Source: [Flavobacterium] thermophilum (lineage in GTDB: Bacteria; Bacillota; Bacilli; Bacillales; Anoxybacillaceae). Taken from it: a DNA stretch of 54,817 nucleotides. The stretch lies in NCBI GenBank assembly GCA_900450595.1, contig UGGS01000002.1, positions 1,085,001-1,139,817 of the forward strand. The letters run 5' to 3'. Shown one piece after another: positions 27,602-35,529 of the stretch. The notes below the pieces were generated by a model. It saw only the letters and a program-made list of their open reading frames with translations, was not told where the DNA came from and made no database searches. Numbering within the stretch: the stretch's first letter is position 1; the number at the start of each line of letters is the position of its first letter. The position numbers and the translations under genes are program-made.

Positions 27602-29563
27602 GTGAAAACGATTGGAAAGAAATTGTTGACAAAATGCCGTTCTCTCCCTAACCAATATATTGGTTTTTTTATTTTGGCGGTGCTCTTGTTTTGGCTGAAG
27701 ACGTATGTCGCCTATCTAGCGGAATTTAACCTTGGCATCAGCAACTCCATGCAGGAGTTTTTATTGTTCATCAACCCGATCAGCTCGGCGGTATTCTTCC
27801 TTGGGTTGGCGCTGTTGGCCAAGGAAACGCGTGTATACAAATGGCTCATTATTATTAATTTCGTTTTATCGTTCATTCTATACGCCAATATCGTTTATTA
27901 TCGTTTTTTCAGCGATTTTATTACATTCCCGACGTTGACGCAAACGAAAAACTTCGGCGATCTCGGCAGAAGCATTTGGGAGTTGCTCCGCTGGTATGAC
28001 GTGTTCTATTTCTTGGATACGATCATTTTGGCGGTGATCGTTTTCTCGAAGCGATTCTCGCTCCCGGAAGTGCAGGCCGGCCGATTCAAAAAAGGCGCCA
28101 TTTTCGCTTCGGCCATTCTGATGTTCAGCATCAACTTGGCGCTCGCTGAGACCGACCGCCCGCAGCTCTTGACAAGAACGTTCGACCGTAAATATATCGT
28201 CAAATATTTAGGCGTGTACAACTATTTGATTTACGATGCGTTCCAAAGCATGAAATCATCGACGCAGCGGGCGTTCGCAAACAAAAGCGACATCACGACT
28301 GTGCGGAACTATGTGCAGGCGACGTATGCCAAACCGAACCCGAAATATTTCGGCGTGGCGAAAGGGAAAAACGTCATTTACATTCATTTAGAATCGCTGC
28401 AAAACTTTGTGATTAACTATAAGTTGAACGGTGAAGAAGTCACCCCGTTCTTAAACTCGCTCACCCGCGATCCGAACACATTCTATTTCGATAACTTCTT
28501 CCATCAAACGGGTCAAGGGAAAACATCGGACGCAGAGTTTATGCTCGAAAACTCGCTCTATGGCCTGCCGCAAGGGGCCGTCTTCACGACGAAAGGGCAA
28601 AATACGTACCATGCGGCTCCTGCCATTTTGCGCCAATACGGTTACACAAGCGCGGTTTTCCACGGCAACTACAAATCGTTCTGGAACCGCGATGAAATTT
28701 ACAAATCGTTCGGGTTCGATCATTTCTTTGACGCCAGCTACTATGATATGAACGACGAGGACGTCTTGAACTACGGGTTGAAAGACAAACCGTTCTTCCG
28801 GGAGTCGATCCCGCTGTTGGAAACGTTGAAAGAGCCGTTCTATGTGAAATTTATTACACTGTCGAACCACTTCCCGTACCCGATCAGCGAGGAAGATGCC
28901 ACAATCCCGCCGGCAACGACGGGAGACGGCTCGGTCGACCGTTACTTCCAAACGGCCCGCTACTTGGATGAGGCCGTCAAAGAGTTCTTTGATTACTTGA
29001 AAAAATCCGGTCTGTACGACCGCTCGGTCATTATTTTGTACGGCGACCATTATGGCATTTCGGAAAATCACAACAAGGCCATGTCGCAAATTTTAGGCAA
29101 GGAAATCACGCCGTATGAACACGCCCAGTTACAACGAGTGCCGCTGTTCATCCATGTCCCAGGCATAAAAGGCGGCGTCATTCATGAATTCGGCGGCCAA
29201 ATCGACTTGTTGCCGACTTTGCTGCATTTGCTTGGCATCGACACGAAAAATTACGTCCACTTCGGAACGGACTTGTTGTCGCCGGACCATCAAGAAATCA
29301 TCCCGTTCCGCAACGGTGACTTCGTAACGCCAACCGTGACAGCGGTCAACGGCAAGTACTATGATACGAAAACGGGCGAGCCGCTTGAAGAAACGCCGGA
29401 GATTCAACGTCTCGAACAAATCATCCGCACGAAGCTCGACCTGTCGGATAAGGTTGTTTACGGCGATTTGCTCCGGTTCTACACTCCGAAAGGCTTCAAG
29501 CCGATCGACCCGTCGAAGTACGATTACAACAAACGCGAAAATGAAGAGGGAAGCGCACAATAA
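27602..29563 (+). CDS. ltaS: Lipoteichoic acid synthase
   Basis: A 653-residue protein with five N-terminal membrane helices and an extracellular sulfatase-type domain. It polymerises glycerol phosphate from phosphatidylglycerol. YIHLESLQNF carries the metal-binding Glu, FHQTGQGKTSDAEF the catalytic Thr, and YGDHYGISENHN the late metal-binding Asp/His. AFANKS after the membrane part could be a cleavage site releasing the enzyme domain. The start is GTG at 27602 after AAAGGAGG; the upstream ATG at 27560 has no site. Confidence 0.93.
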   Translation: MKTIGKKLLTKCRSLPNQYIGFFILAVLLFWLKTYVAYLAEFNLGISNSMQEFLLFINPISSAVFFLGLALLAKETRVYKWLIIINFVLSFILYANIVYYRFFSDFITFPTLTQTKNFGDLGRSIWELLRWYDVFYFLDTIILAVIVFSKRFSLPEVQAGRFKKGAIFASAILMFSINLALAETDRPQLLTRTFDRKYIVKYLGVYNYLIYDAFQSMKSSTQRAFANKSDITTVRNYVQATYAKPNPKYFGVAKGKNVIYIHLESLQNFVINYKLNGEEVTPFLNSLTRDPNTFYFDNFFHQTGQGKTSDAEFMLENSLYGLPQGAVFTTKGQNTYHAAPAILRQYGYTSAVFHGNYKSFWNRDEIYKSFGFDHFFDASYYDMNDEDVLNYGLKDKPFFRESIPLLETLKEPFYVKFITLSNHFPYPISEEDATIPPATTGDGSVDRYFQTARYLDEAVKEFFDYLKKSGLYDRSVIILYGDHYGISENHNKAMSQILGKEITPYEHAQLQRVPLFIHVPGIKGGVIHEFGGQIDLLPTLLHLLGIDTKNYVHFGTDLLSPDHQEIIPFRNGDFVTPTVTAVNGKYYDTKTGEPLEETPEIQRLEQIIRTKLDLSDKVVYGDLLRFYTPKGFKPIDPSKYDYNKRENEEGSAQ

Positions 29564-29582
29564 GCGCTTCCCTCTTTTTTTT
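29546..29582 (+). terminator. Terminator of ltaS
   Basis: GAGGGAAGCGC...GCGCTTCCCTC followed by eight T. The stem begins before the ltaS stop codon. It may also serve aprX from the other side. Confidence 0.92.
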
Positions 29583-30911
29583 CTAGCGCTGCAGCAGAAG
29601 CTCGACAGCGCGTTTGGCGTTGACATAGCCGGCTCCGTAGACGTTCGGGTCGCGTCCTTTCCATAAATCGGCCCCGTCTTTCAATGCCTGTTTCACCTCA
29701 TCCGGCGTCGCAGTTGGTTTCGCCTGAAGCATTAACGCGACAATGCCGGCGCAAATCGGTGTCGCCATCGATGTGCCGGACATTGTCATGTAATGGTCGC
29801 CAACCCGGCTTTGCTTATTCATTTTATCGAGCATGGAACGCGGAGCGCGGAGCGAAACGATATTCACCCCCGGGACAACGAGATCCGGTTTCGTCACTCC
29901 GTACTCCGTCGGCCCCCGGCTCGAAAACGACGCCACTTCATCGTCTGCGCGTGTCGCTGCCGTGTCGCGGTCATCAAGGGCTCCCACTGTAATGATGCGG
30001 TCGCTGATACCTGGACTGGCAATTGTGCCGTAACTCGGCCCTTCATTCCCTGCCGCCGCACAGACGACAATGCCGCGCTCCCACGCCCGTTCCGCGACTT
30101 GCACGAGCGGGTCGTCATTTTCGGTCGGAAACGGCTGCGGTTCTCCGCCGAGCGATAATGACATAATGTTGATCCGCCCCGCCGGGTTTTGTTCATTGTA
30201 ATCAATGCACCATTCAATGCCGCGCATAATCGTTTCCAACGTCCCGCTCCCTGAACGGTCGAGCACTTTCACGCCCACGACGTTCGCCTCGTACGCCGGC
30301 CCGGCGTACAGCCCGTCCGACATGCGCCCATTTCCCGCCGCATCGCCGGCGCAGTGCGTACCGTGGCCGTTGTCATCATACGGCGCCGTGCGCCCATTGA
30401 CAAAATCGACAAAGGCGGCAATCCTCCCCTCCAAGTCCGGGTGCGGGTAAATGCCTGTGTCGACAATGGCGATCGTCACTCCTTTTCCGCTTAACTCCGT
30501 CCCGTTGACAGCCACATGTTTGGCATTGGCCGATGGCACCGCATTGTTTAACAGCGCCTTGACCTGCCGGTTGAGGTACACTTTTTTCACTTTCGGATGC
30601 TCGAGCAGCTGCTCAAGCGCTGCCGGCGTCACCCGTGCGCTATAAATCGGGACATGGCGGAAATGGTGATGCAGTTTCATACGGAAATGATCCCGCTCCG
30701 CCTTGGCCAGCGCCTCAACGCCCTCTGTGCCTTCAACCTCAATCAAAACAGAAACGGTCCTCCATTTTCGCAACCACCGCTCCATCCAGCGGTGAAAAAT
30801 GCACGGCATGCGCGTCATCGGTTTATACATATTGACAAGCTGATGACGGAGCGGACGGTCAAGCCGTCTCGCATGGCGGCGGGCGAGTTGCACGATCGAA
30901 TAGCCAAACAT
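29583..30911 (-). CDS. aprX: Subtilisin-like serine protease AprX
   Basis: A 442-residue S8 peptidase, equal in length to B. subtilis AprX. There is no signal peptide, so it is probably intracellular. Catalytic triad: IAIVDTGIYPHPD (Asp), NGHGTHCAGDAAG (His) and MSGTSMATPICAG (Ser). An inhibitor-like N-terminal region of ~120 residues precedes it. The start at 30911 follows AAAGGAGG. In B. subtilis aprX is expressed in late stationary phase. Confidence 0.93.
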   Translation of the reverse strand: MFGYSIVQLARRHARRLDRPLRHQLVNMYKPMTRMPCIFHRWMERWLRKWRTVSVLIEVEGTEGVEALAKAERDHFRMKLHHHFRHVPIYSARVTPAALEQLLEHPKVKKVYLNRQVKALLNNAVPSANAKHVAVNGTELSGKGVTIAIVDTGIYPHPDLEGRIAAFVDFVNGRTAPYDDNGHGTHCAGDAAGNGRMSDGLYAGPAYEANVVGVKVLDRSGSGTLETIMRGIEWCIDYNEQNPAGRINIMSLSLGGEPQPFPTENDDPLVQVAERAWERGIVVCAAAGNEGPSYGTIASPGISDRIITVGALDDRDTAATRADDEVASFSSRGPTEYGVTKPDLVVPGVNIVSLRAPRSMLDKMNKQSRVGDHYMTMSGTSMATPICAGIVALMLQAKPTATPDEVKQALKDGADLWKGRDPNVYGAGYVNAKRAVELLLQR

Positions 30912-30997
30912 CTCTTTCCCCCCTCCTTTGTTTCTCGCTATACTCATATGACGGCTGGCCAAAGGAGGAGGCGGCCTTTCCACTAGGACAAACGGAC

Positions 30998-31034
30998 AAA
31001 AAAACGCTCGCCCAGCTGAAACTAGGCAAGCGTT
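30998..31034 (-). terminator. Terminator of the amidase gene
   Basis: AACGCTTGCC...GGGCGAGCGTT followed by seven T on the minus strand, just after the original amidase stop at 31039. Confidence 0.85.
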
Positions 31035-31677
31035 CCCGTCATTCCTCGACTTGTTCAAGCACAATCCGCTTCGCTCTTCCTAAATAACGCTCCACTTGAC
31101 GCAGCACATTTTCCTTCTCCGTAAATGCCCCGACTTGCGTTCCATCCACTGTCACACGCGTTAAAAAGAGGTTTGATTTTTTGTCAGATCCAATGCCCGT
31201 GCCATTCCATTCACATGCCCACGGGCGACTGTTCGCAAAAACTGGGTGTCATTCAATTTTTCTGCATCCTCTTTTCGATCAATAAATCCATTCTCCGTGA
31301 GCACCGCCGGCATCACTGTTTCGCGCAGCACATGGAAGTTTGCTTTCTTTTTCCCACGGTCGCGAAATCCTGTAGCCTTGACGACTTCTTCATGAATGGC
31401 ATCGCGGATGCGGGCTGTTACCGAATCGTCATCAAGCCGATTATAAATATAATCTTCATACCCCGTGCCGCCACCGGCATTCACATGAATCGACACGTAT
31501 AAATCCGCCCCCCATTGATTGGCCCGATCGGTCCGCTCCTCAAGCGGCACCGTTTCATCGCTCGTGCGGCTCAGCTGGATCAAAACCCCTTCGTACTCGC
31601 TTTGCAACAGGCGGCGCATCTCAAGCGCAATCGATAACGTAATATCTTTCTCCTGCAGCCCGTTGCCGACTGCGCCA

Positions 31678-31688
31678 GTGTCGCTCCC
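31678..31688. repeat. Target-site duplication, left copy
   Basis: GTGTCGCTCCC, repeated exactly at 33262-33272. Eleven bases is within the 10-12 usual for IS231-type elements. Confidence 0.88.
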
Positions 31689-31780
31689 CATACCCGTCAA
31701 GTTTAGCGGTATAAAATTTTTAAGACGATACTCGTGTTCATCCCCGCAGTGAATGATGGGGATCACATCCATTATTGGGC

Positions 31781-31817
31781 ATACCAAATACCCCTCCAGA
31801 AGAGGGGTATTTGGTAT
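31781..31817 (-). terminator. Perfect hairpin downstream of the IS transposase
   Basis: ATACCAAATACCCCT and its exact complement form a 15-16 pair stem around a short loop, 19 bases beyond the transposase stop. It lacks a clear T-run. Confidence 0.6.
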
Positions 31818-31835
31818 TTATATCCATATCTAATT

Positions 31836-33167
31836 CTACCATATCTCTAATTTCGTTAAGATATCTGATGCCGTTTCTTCCCCTTTCCTTCGACCTTTCT
31901 TGGCATGTTTTCGTAACAGGGAAAGGAGAGAGAAAAGGTTGATTTCCGCCATATGCGAACGCAAAAGCAACTGGTGCCAATACGATTGGAGAAGATCGAG
32001 CGCTTTCCGTTCACTGATTTCAATGTCTTCCTTTTGATGCCAATACATCCGAGCTTGAAACAGAAACGTCTGGGTGACCAAAATGGCAATCAACGTCCCG
32101 TATAAATGGCATTCGAAACGTTCTTTTTTCATCTCCTTGACTTTCTCCAAATCAAATACGGATTTCCAGGCTTTAAACAACAATTCAATTTGCCAGCGCA
32201 GGGAATAGAGCTCATAAACCTGTTGACCATCAAACGACTCTTGTGGTAAATTCGTCAGTAAGATGTGGTATTTCTTTTGTTCGAGGGTTTGGCGTGTCAG
32301 TGCCTTCCCTTTTCTTTTTTCCCTTTTTCGCACATACGCCATCCGTTTTTGCCATTCTTCTTCCGTCAAACGTCGAAAAATCAAGCGTGGGATATACAAA
32401 CGCTCATGCCCGATGTATACATGTTCCATTTCTACTGATTCCCCTTCCTTTAATTGATTCCCAAGAGATTCCCAATCCCATTCCTTCCACTGGCCATTCT
32501 CCTTGATATACACTTTCATATCGGAACGGAGCCGAGTAATATAATACGCTCCGCGGGCGTCGATCTCGGCCAGTGCGGCAACGGAGAAAAAGCCCAAATC
32601 CCGAATACATAGGTCATTCGGTAAAATCGTATGCTGGGCATGATAGGCAAAACGAGCGTCCGAGTCATTGGCCGATTGAACGCATAGCTGAAGGCAGGCG
32701 CCGGATAACAAGTCATATTCAAACTGAATTTTCACCCCCGACGAAACGGAACCTCGATAGTCTTCCCCATAGTCAGCGGGAACCAAAAAGCTGGTTGAGT
32801 CCAAAATCCGCAGGCGGGTAAAACAAGTTCGATAGGTCTCCATGGCTGACAAAAGCAATGGACGTTGATGCAGGAGGAGAAGGAAAAACACTTCTCGCAA
32901 AAATGCCACGGCCCGATCGGTAAAACGCTGATTCAAGCCTTCGCTTGAAAGGGAACAGCCATGCCAGAGCGTCAAGGCCGCACACAACCGCTGAAGCGAC
33001 TGTTTGGCCAGTGAGCCATCTCCCCATGCACAGAGAGTCAGAAAGGCTTCCGCCGTTAACGAACGCTGCCGCCGGATAAAGCCTGTTTTCCGTGCGAGAC
33101 GGGTTAATTCTTCGGGAGAAAAGAGTTGACGAATGGTTTGAATCCATGCTTTCATTTGTTTTTCCAT
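31836..33167 (-). CDS. IS4-family transposase
   Basis: A 443-residue DDE transposase starting MEKQMKAWIQTIRQL, with AAGGA upstream. RILDSTSFLVPAD has the first Asp, IRDLGFFSVAALAEI the second, and LYSLRWQIELLFKAWKS the Y-(2)-R-(3)-E-(6)-K signature of IS4 with the catalytic Glu. The host amidase start codon upstream is in frame with it through the IS end, so a fused product with the first 15 amidase residues is possible. Confidence 0.93.
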   Translation of the reverse strand: MEKQMKAWIQTIRQLFSPEELTRLARKTGFIRRQRSLTAEAFLTLCAWGDGSLAKQSLQRLCAALTLWHGCSLSSEGLNQRFTDRAVAFLREVFFLLLLHQRPLLLSAMETYRTCFTRLRILDSTSFLVPADYGEDYRGSVSSGVKIQFEYDLLSGACLQLCVQSANDSDARFAYHAQHTILPNDLCIRDLGFFSVAALAEIDARGAYYITRLRSDMKVYIKENGQWKEWDWESLGNQLKEGESVEMEHVYIGHERLYIPRLIFRRLTEEEWQKRMAYVRKREKRKGKALTRQTLEQKKYHILLTNLPQESFDGQQVYELYSLRWQIELLFKAWKSVFDLEKVKEMKKERFECHLYGTLIAILVTQTFLFQARMYWHQKEDIEISERKALDLLQSYWHQLLLRSHMAEINLFSLLSLLRKHAKKGRRKGEETASDILTKLEIW

Positions 33168-33174
33168 GAAAAAA

Positions 33175-33209
33175 ATCCTTTCTAACGTGGAGTGTTCGTT
33201 AGAAAGGAT
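33175..33209 (-). promoter_or_regulatory. Hairpin hiding the transposase ribosome site
   Basis: ATCCTTTCTAACG and its exact complement (13 pairs) flank a 9-base loop. One arm contains the AAGGA ribosome site of the transposase. RNA starting outside the IS would fold and block translation, while RNA starting within the hairpin's upstream arm would not; this is a known IS device against read-through expression. Confidence 0.7.
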
Positions 33210-33261
33210 ACCATGTTTTTGACGATGCACAAAGACCAAAATTCTTAACTTGATGGGTATG

Positions 33262-33272
33262 GTGTCGCTCCC
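33262..33272. repeat. Target-site duplication, right copy
   Basis: GTGTCGCTCCC, identical to 31678-31688, within the amidase codons for GGSDT. Confidence 0.88.
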
Positions 33273-33475
33273 CCCATGACCGGGGTCAATAAAAATTTTC
33301 GGCATCGTCGCTTTCTTCCCTTCCTTACATGCTTGGCGCTTTTCGCGAAGACAATATAGGGACATCAACTCCACATTTTTCCTTACTATAGAATAAGCAT
33401 CTGAAAGGAAAAGGTGACAGGCGGGGGACCAAAACGGGGAGAAACACCAGCCGCCAACATTTCCTCTATTTGTGG

Positions 33476-33481
33476 TATAAT
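33476..33481 (+). promoter_or_regulatory. Extended -10 promoter of the dinB-like gene
   Basis: TGGTATAAT at 33473-33481, 36 bases before the start codon; no good -35, as is usual for extended -10 promoters. Confidence 0.5.
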
Positions 33482-33516
33482 AGGACGAGGAAATGAATTC
33501 CAAAGGAGGAATACGC

Positions 33517-33981
33517 ATGTCCCGCGCACAACAATGGGTGCAATATTTCCTTTCCCACCGCCATGTCACGATGGAATTGATCCACAAAATCGACGAGGCG
33601 CATTATGATTACAAACCGACGCCGACCTCGATGACAGCAAAGCAGCTGGCGACACATATGCTGTTCAGCTTCTACAATTTCGCCAACACGGCGAAACACG
33701 GCGATCCATCGCTGTTCCGGCAAAAAATCGAGGAATCGGAGACGAATTTGGCCAAGCTGGCGGAGTCGTATACGGAAAAAACGAAGCAGCTCATCGAATC
33801 GATGCGCGATGACGACTTCGACCGAACGCTCGATTTAACATCGATTTTCGGCATTCAAATTCCAGCCAAGCAGTTGTTGCAAATGGCAATGGATCACGAA
33901 ATTCATCATAAAGGTCAGCTGTTCGTCTACGTCCGCGGCATGGGGCATATGGACTTGCCGCTGTTTGTGAAGCGCGGTTAA
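33517..33981 (+). CDS. DinB-family four-helix metal-binding protein
   Basis: A 154-residue DinB/YfiT-type protein. The likely metal-binding His are in HMLFSFYNF and the late DHEIHHKGQ (H-x3-H). Such proteins include thiol-dependent transferases (bacillithiol users) and proteins of unknown role, so no function is assigned. The start at 33517 follows AAAGGAGG. A second DinB protein is at 48833-49321. Confidence 0.82.
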   Translation: MSRAQQWVQYFLSHRHVTMELIHKIDEAHYDYKPTPTSMTAKQLATHMLFSFYNFANTAKHGDPSLFRQKIEESETNLAKLAESYTEKTKQLIESMRDDDFDRTLDLTSIFGIQIPAKQLLQMAMDHEIHHKGQLFVYVRGMGHMDLPLFVKRG

Positions 33982-34015
33982 TCTTCTCTCCCATTGTTTC
34001 ATTATGGGGCTTCGC

Positions 34016-34049
34016 AAAAAAGCCGGCTAGGCATCCCTAACCGGCTTTT
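34016..34049. terminator. Bidirectional terminator between dinB-like and dsbA-like genes
   Basis: AAAAAGCCGG.TAGG / CCTA.CCGGCTTTT with A- and T-runs on both sides, between convergent genes. Confidence 0.85.
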
Positions 34050-34066
34050 CCTTTTGATTTATTTTC

Positions 34067-34771
34067 TTAAATAGAGCACCCTTCGTCGGTGCACGTCCCG
34101 CCTTGATCAGTCGACAGCGGCTGCAGCGGCCGCGATTGTTCTTCCTCCCATACCTTCTCCAGCGCCCGCCGGAACACCTCAACCGGCTGGGCGCCGGAAA
34201 TCGCATACTTCCGGTTCAGAACGAAAAACGGCACGCCGCGGACGCCCAACGCCGCCGCTTCTTCCTCATCGTGGCGCACCTCTTGTGTGTAGCGGCCGCT
34301 GGCCAACACTTCTTCCGCTTCCGTCCGGTCAAGCCCGGCTGCTTCCGCGATGTCAAGGAGCACAGTGCGGTCGCTGATTCGCTTCGACTCCGTAAAATAG
34401 GCGTAAAACAACCGCTCGACGACATCTTGAAGCTTTCCTTTTTCATTCGCATATTGAGCCAACCGGTGGGCGTCAAACGTATTCGTCGGCTTCATCGTGT
34501 CAAAGCGGAACGTCAAACCGACCGCCTCCGCCTGCCGGCCGATATCGGCGTTCGCCCGCTTCGCTTCCTCGAGCGAAATGCCGTATTTGTTGGCAATGAT
34601 TTCATGAATCGTCAACGGCGTCTCGTTTGGTGCGTTCGGATCAAGCTCAAAGCTGCGGAATACGATTTCAACGTCTTCCCGGTGCGGAAATGGCTCAAGC
34701 GCCTGTTCCAATCGGCGTTTGCCGATATAGCAAAACGGGCAGACAAAATCGGACCATACTTCAATTTTCAT
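34067..34771 (-). CDS. DsbA-family oxidoreductase (FrnE-like)
   Basis: A 234-residue thioredoxin-fold protein with VWSDFVCPFCYIGKRRLE (CPFC active site, residues ~10-15), an inserted helical domain, and RGVPFFVLNRKYAISGAQP with the cis-Pro loop. It matches the FrnE/YwbO group of cytoplasmic disulfide or isomerase-like proteins. The ATG at 34771 is seven bases after GGAGG; an ATG six bases earlier touches that site. The C-terminus adds CTDEGCSI, an extra Cys pair. Confidence 0.87.
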   Translation of the reverse strand: MKIEVWSDFVCPFCYIGKRRLEQALEPFPHREDVEIVFRSFELDPNAPNETPLTIHEIIANKYGISLEEAKRANADIGRQAEAVGLTFRFDTMKPTNTFDAHRLAQYANEKGKLQDVVERLFYAYFTESKRISDRTVLLDIAEAAGLDRTEAEEVLASGRYTQEVRHDEEEAAALGVRGVPFFVLNRKYAISGAQPVEVFRRALEKVWEEEQSRPLQPLSTDQGGTCTDEGCSI

Positions 34772-34909
34772 GGCCATCCTCCTCTACTTTTGACGCGCTT
34801 CCCCTCCATTGTAACCCATCGCTAGTCAAATGGCGAACGAAAGGCATGGGGGCGGACCCACCCGCATACATTGTACTACCATGCTGTTGGGACAAGGAGG
34901 GAGAATCTC

Positions 34910-35203
34910 ATGCATTCCCAGGAATTCGGCGCCTTTCTGTTGCGGATTGTCACTGGGTTCATCTTTTTCGCCCATGGCTGGGTGAAATGGCAACGGGGGC
35001 TTGAGGCAGCGGCCGATTCGTTTGCGGCGATGGGGCTTCCCGGCTGGCTCGCCTACATCGTGACGATGGTGGAGCTTGCCGGCGGCTGGGCGATGATGCT
35101 TGGCCTTGGCACACGGCCGATTGCGGCGGCGTTCGAGCCGGCGCTCGGCTCGGTTAAGGCAAAGGCGCCGATCCATTCGCCTGTCGCCATTTTTGGCAAG
35201 TAG
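34910..35203 (+). pseudogene. DoxX-family membrane protein, 3'-truncated
   Basis: The start MHSQEFGAFLLRIVTGFIFF follows AAGGAGG, and the first ~75 residues (through LGLGTRPIAAAF) look like DoxX. After ~35134 the frame runs on the antisense strand of an acyl-CoA dehydrogenase and stops at 35203. The last membrane helix of the usual ~130-residue protein is gone. Probably non-functional, though a short membrane protein could still be made. Confidence 0.8.
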
Positions 35204-35529
35204 CGCCGCTTTTGTTCCTCGGTGCCGAGCTCGACGATGCCGACCGTACCGATGCCGGTATGAGCGCCGATTAATGTCGTATAGCCGTTATGCGTTTTCC
35301 CGAGTTCTTCATAAATGGCGCATTTGCCGACCATCGACAAGCCAAGGCCGCCGTATTCTTCTAGGATGCTTAAGCCGAACAGCCCCATGGCTTTCGATTT
35401 TTCAATAATATCTTCTGGAATGTGGTCGTTTTCTTCAATGTCCATGGCCACCGGCTCCACGACTTCTTTCACAAATTTACGGACGTTTTCTTTTAAAAAT
35501 TCAATCTCGGCTGGCAACGTAAAATCCAT
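35053..35529 (-). pseudogene. Acyl-CoA dehydrogenase, 3'-truncated
   Basis: The start MDFTLPAEIEFLKENVRKFV at 35529 follows GGAGGGG. About 133 residues (through ALTEPSAGSNAAA) match the N-terminal part of acyl-CoA dehydrogenases, including the FAD/substrate-loop LTEPSAGS. The frame then enters the antisense of doxX and ends at 35053. The middle and C-terminal domains, with the catalytic base, are missing: roughly two thirds of a ~380-residue enzyme. Confidence 0.88.
35123..35136. other. Deletion junction between doxX and the acyl-CoA dehydrogenase gene
   Basis: The two genes face each other, and both lose their 3' ends at the same GCGGCGGCG stretch, which encodes AAA in both directions. A single deletion between short GC repeats is the simplest explanation. 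The number of genes lost is unknown. Confidence 0.75.

Larger units (their letters stand above)
31689..33261 (-). mobile_element. IS4-family (IS231-like) insertion sequence
   Basis: A 1573-base element with 18-base ends CATACCCGTCAAGTTTAG (31689-31706) and, inverted, CATACCCATCAAGTTAAG (33261-33244), two mismatches. Both the end sequence and the 11-base duplication fit IS231-type IS4 elements. It encodes one transposase and carries two strong hairpins, one after the transposase gene and one over its ribosome site. Confidence 0.92.
31039..33305 (-). pseudogene. N-acetylmuramoyl-L-alanine amidase gene, broken by an IS and a frameshift
   Basis: The gene begins MPKIFIDPGHGGSDT at 33305, is interrupted by the IS at 31689-33261, and resumes with DTGAVGNGLQEKD at ~31688. 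Removing the IS and one 11-base duplication restores the frame exactly. The Amidase_3 residues are all there (DPGHGG, SRTSDETVP, YVSIHVNAGG, LTENGF). A second lesion follows: a run of six A near 31170 shifts the frame to a stop at 31161, whereas seven would continue into RVTVDGTQVGAF and ...RIVLEQVEE, stopping at 31039; that tail resembles a SPOR-type wall-binding end. It resembles CwlC-type enzymes that lyse the mother-cell wall in sporulation. Confidence 0.88.

Noticed and set aside
31161..31787. A 208-residue amidase starting inside the IS
   Set aside because: Its first ~34 residues are IS sequence; the true gene start is at 33305 and this is the 3' fragment of a broken gene.
31836..33587. 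A single 583-codon protein covering amidase start and transposase
   Set aside because: The part before 33305 has no ribosome site, and the frame crosses the IS end; two genes explain it better, though a fusion from 33305 is kept as a finding.
34910..35529. Inversion as the cause of the doxX/dehydrogenase fusion
   Set aside because: The genes face each other, so one deletion between them gives the same product; no inversion is needed.
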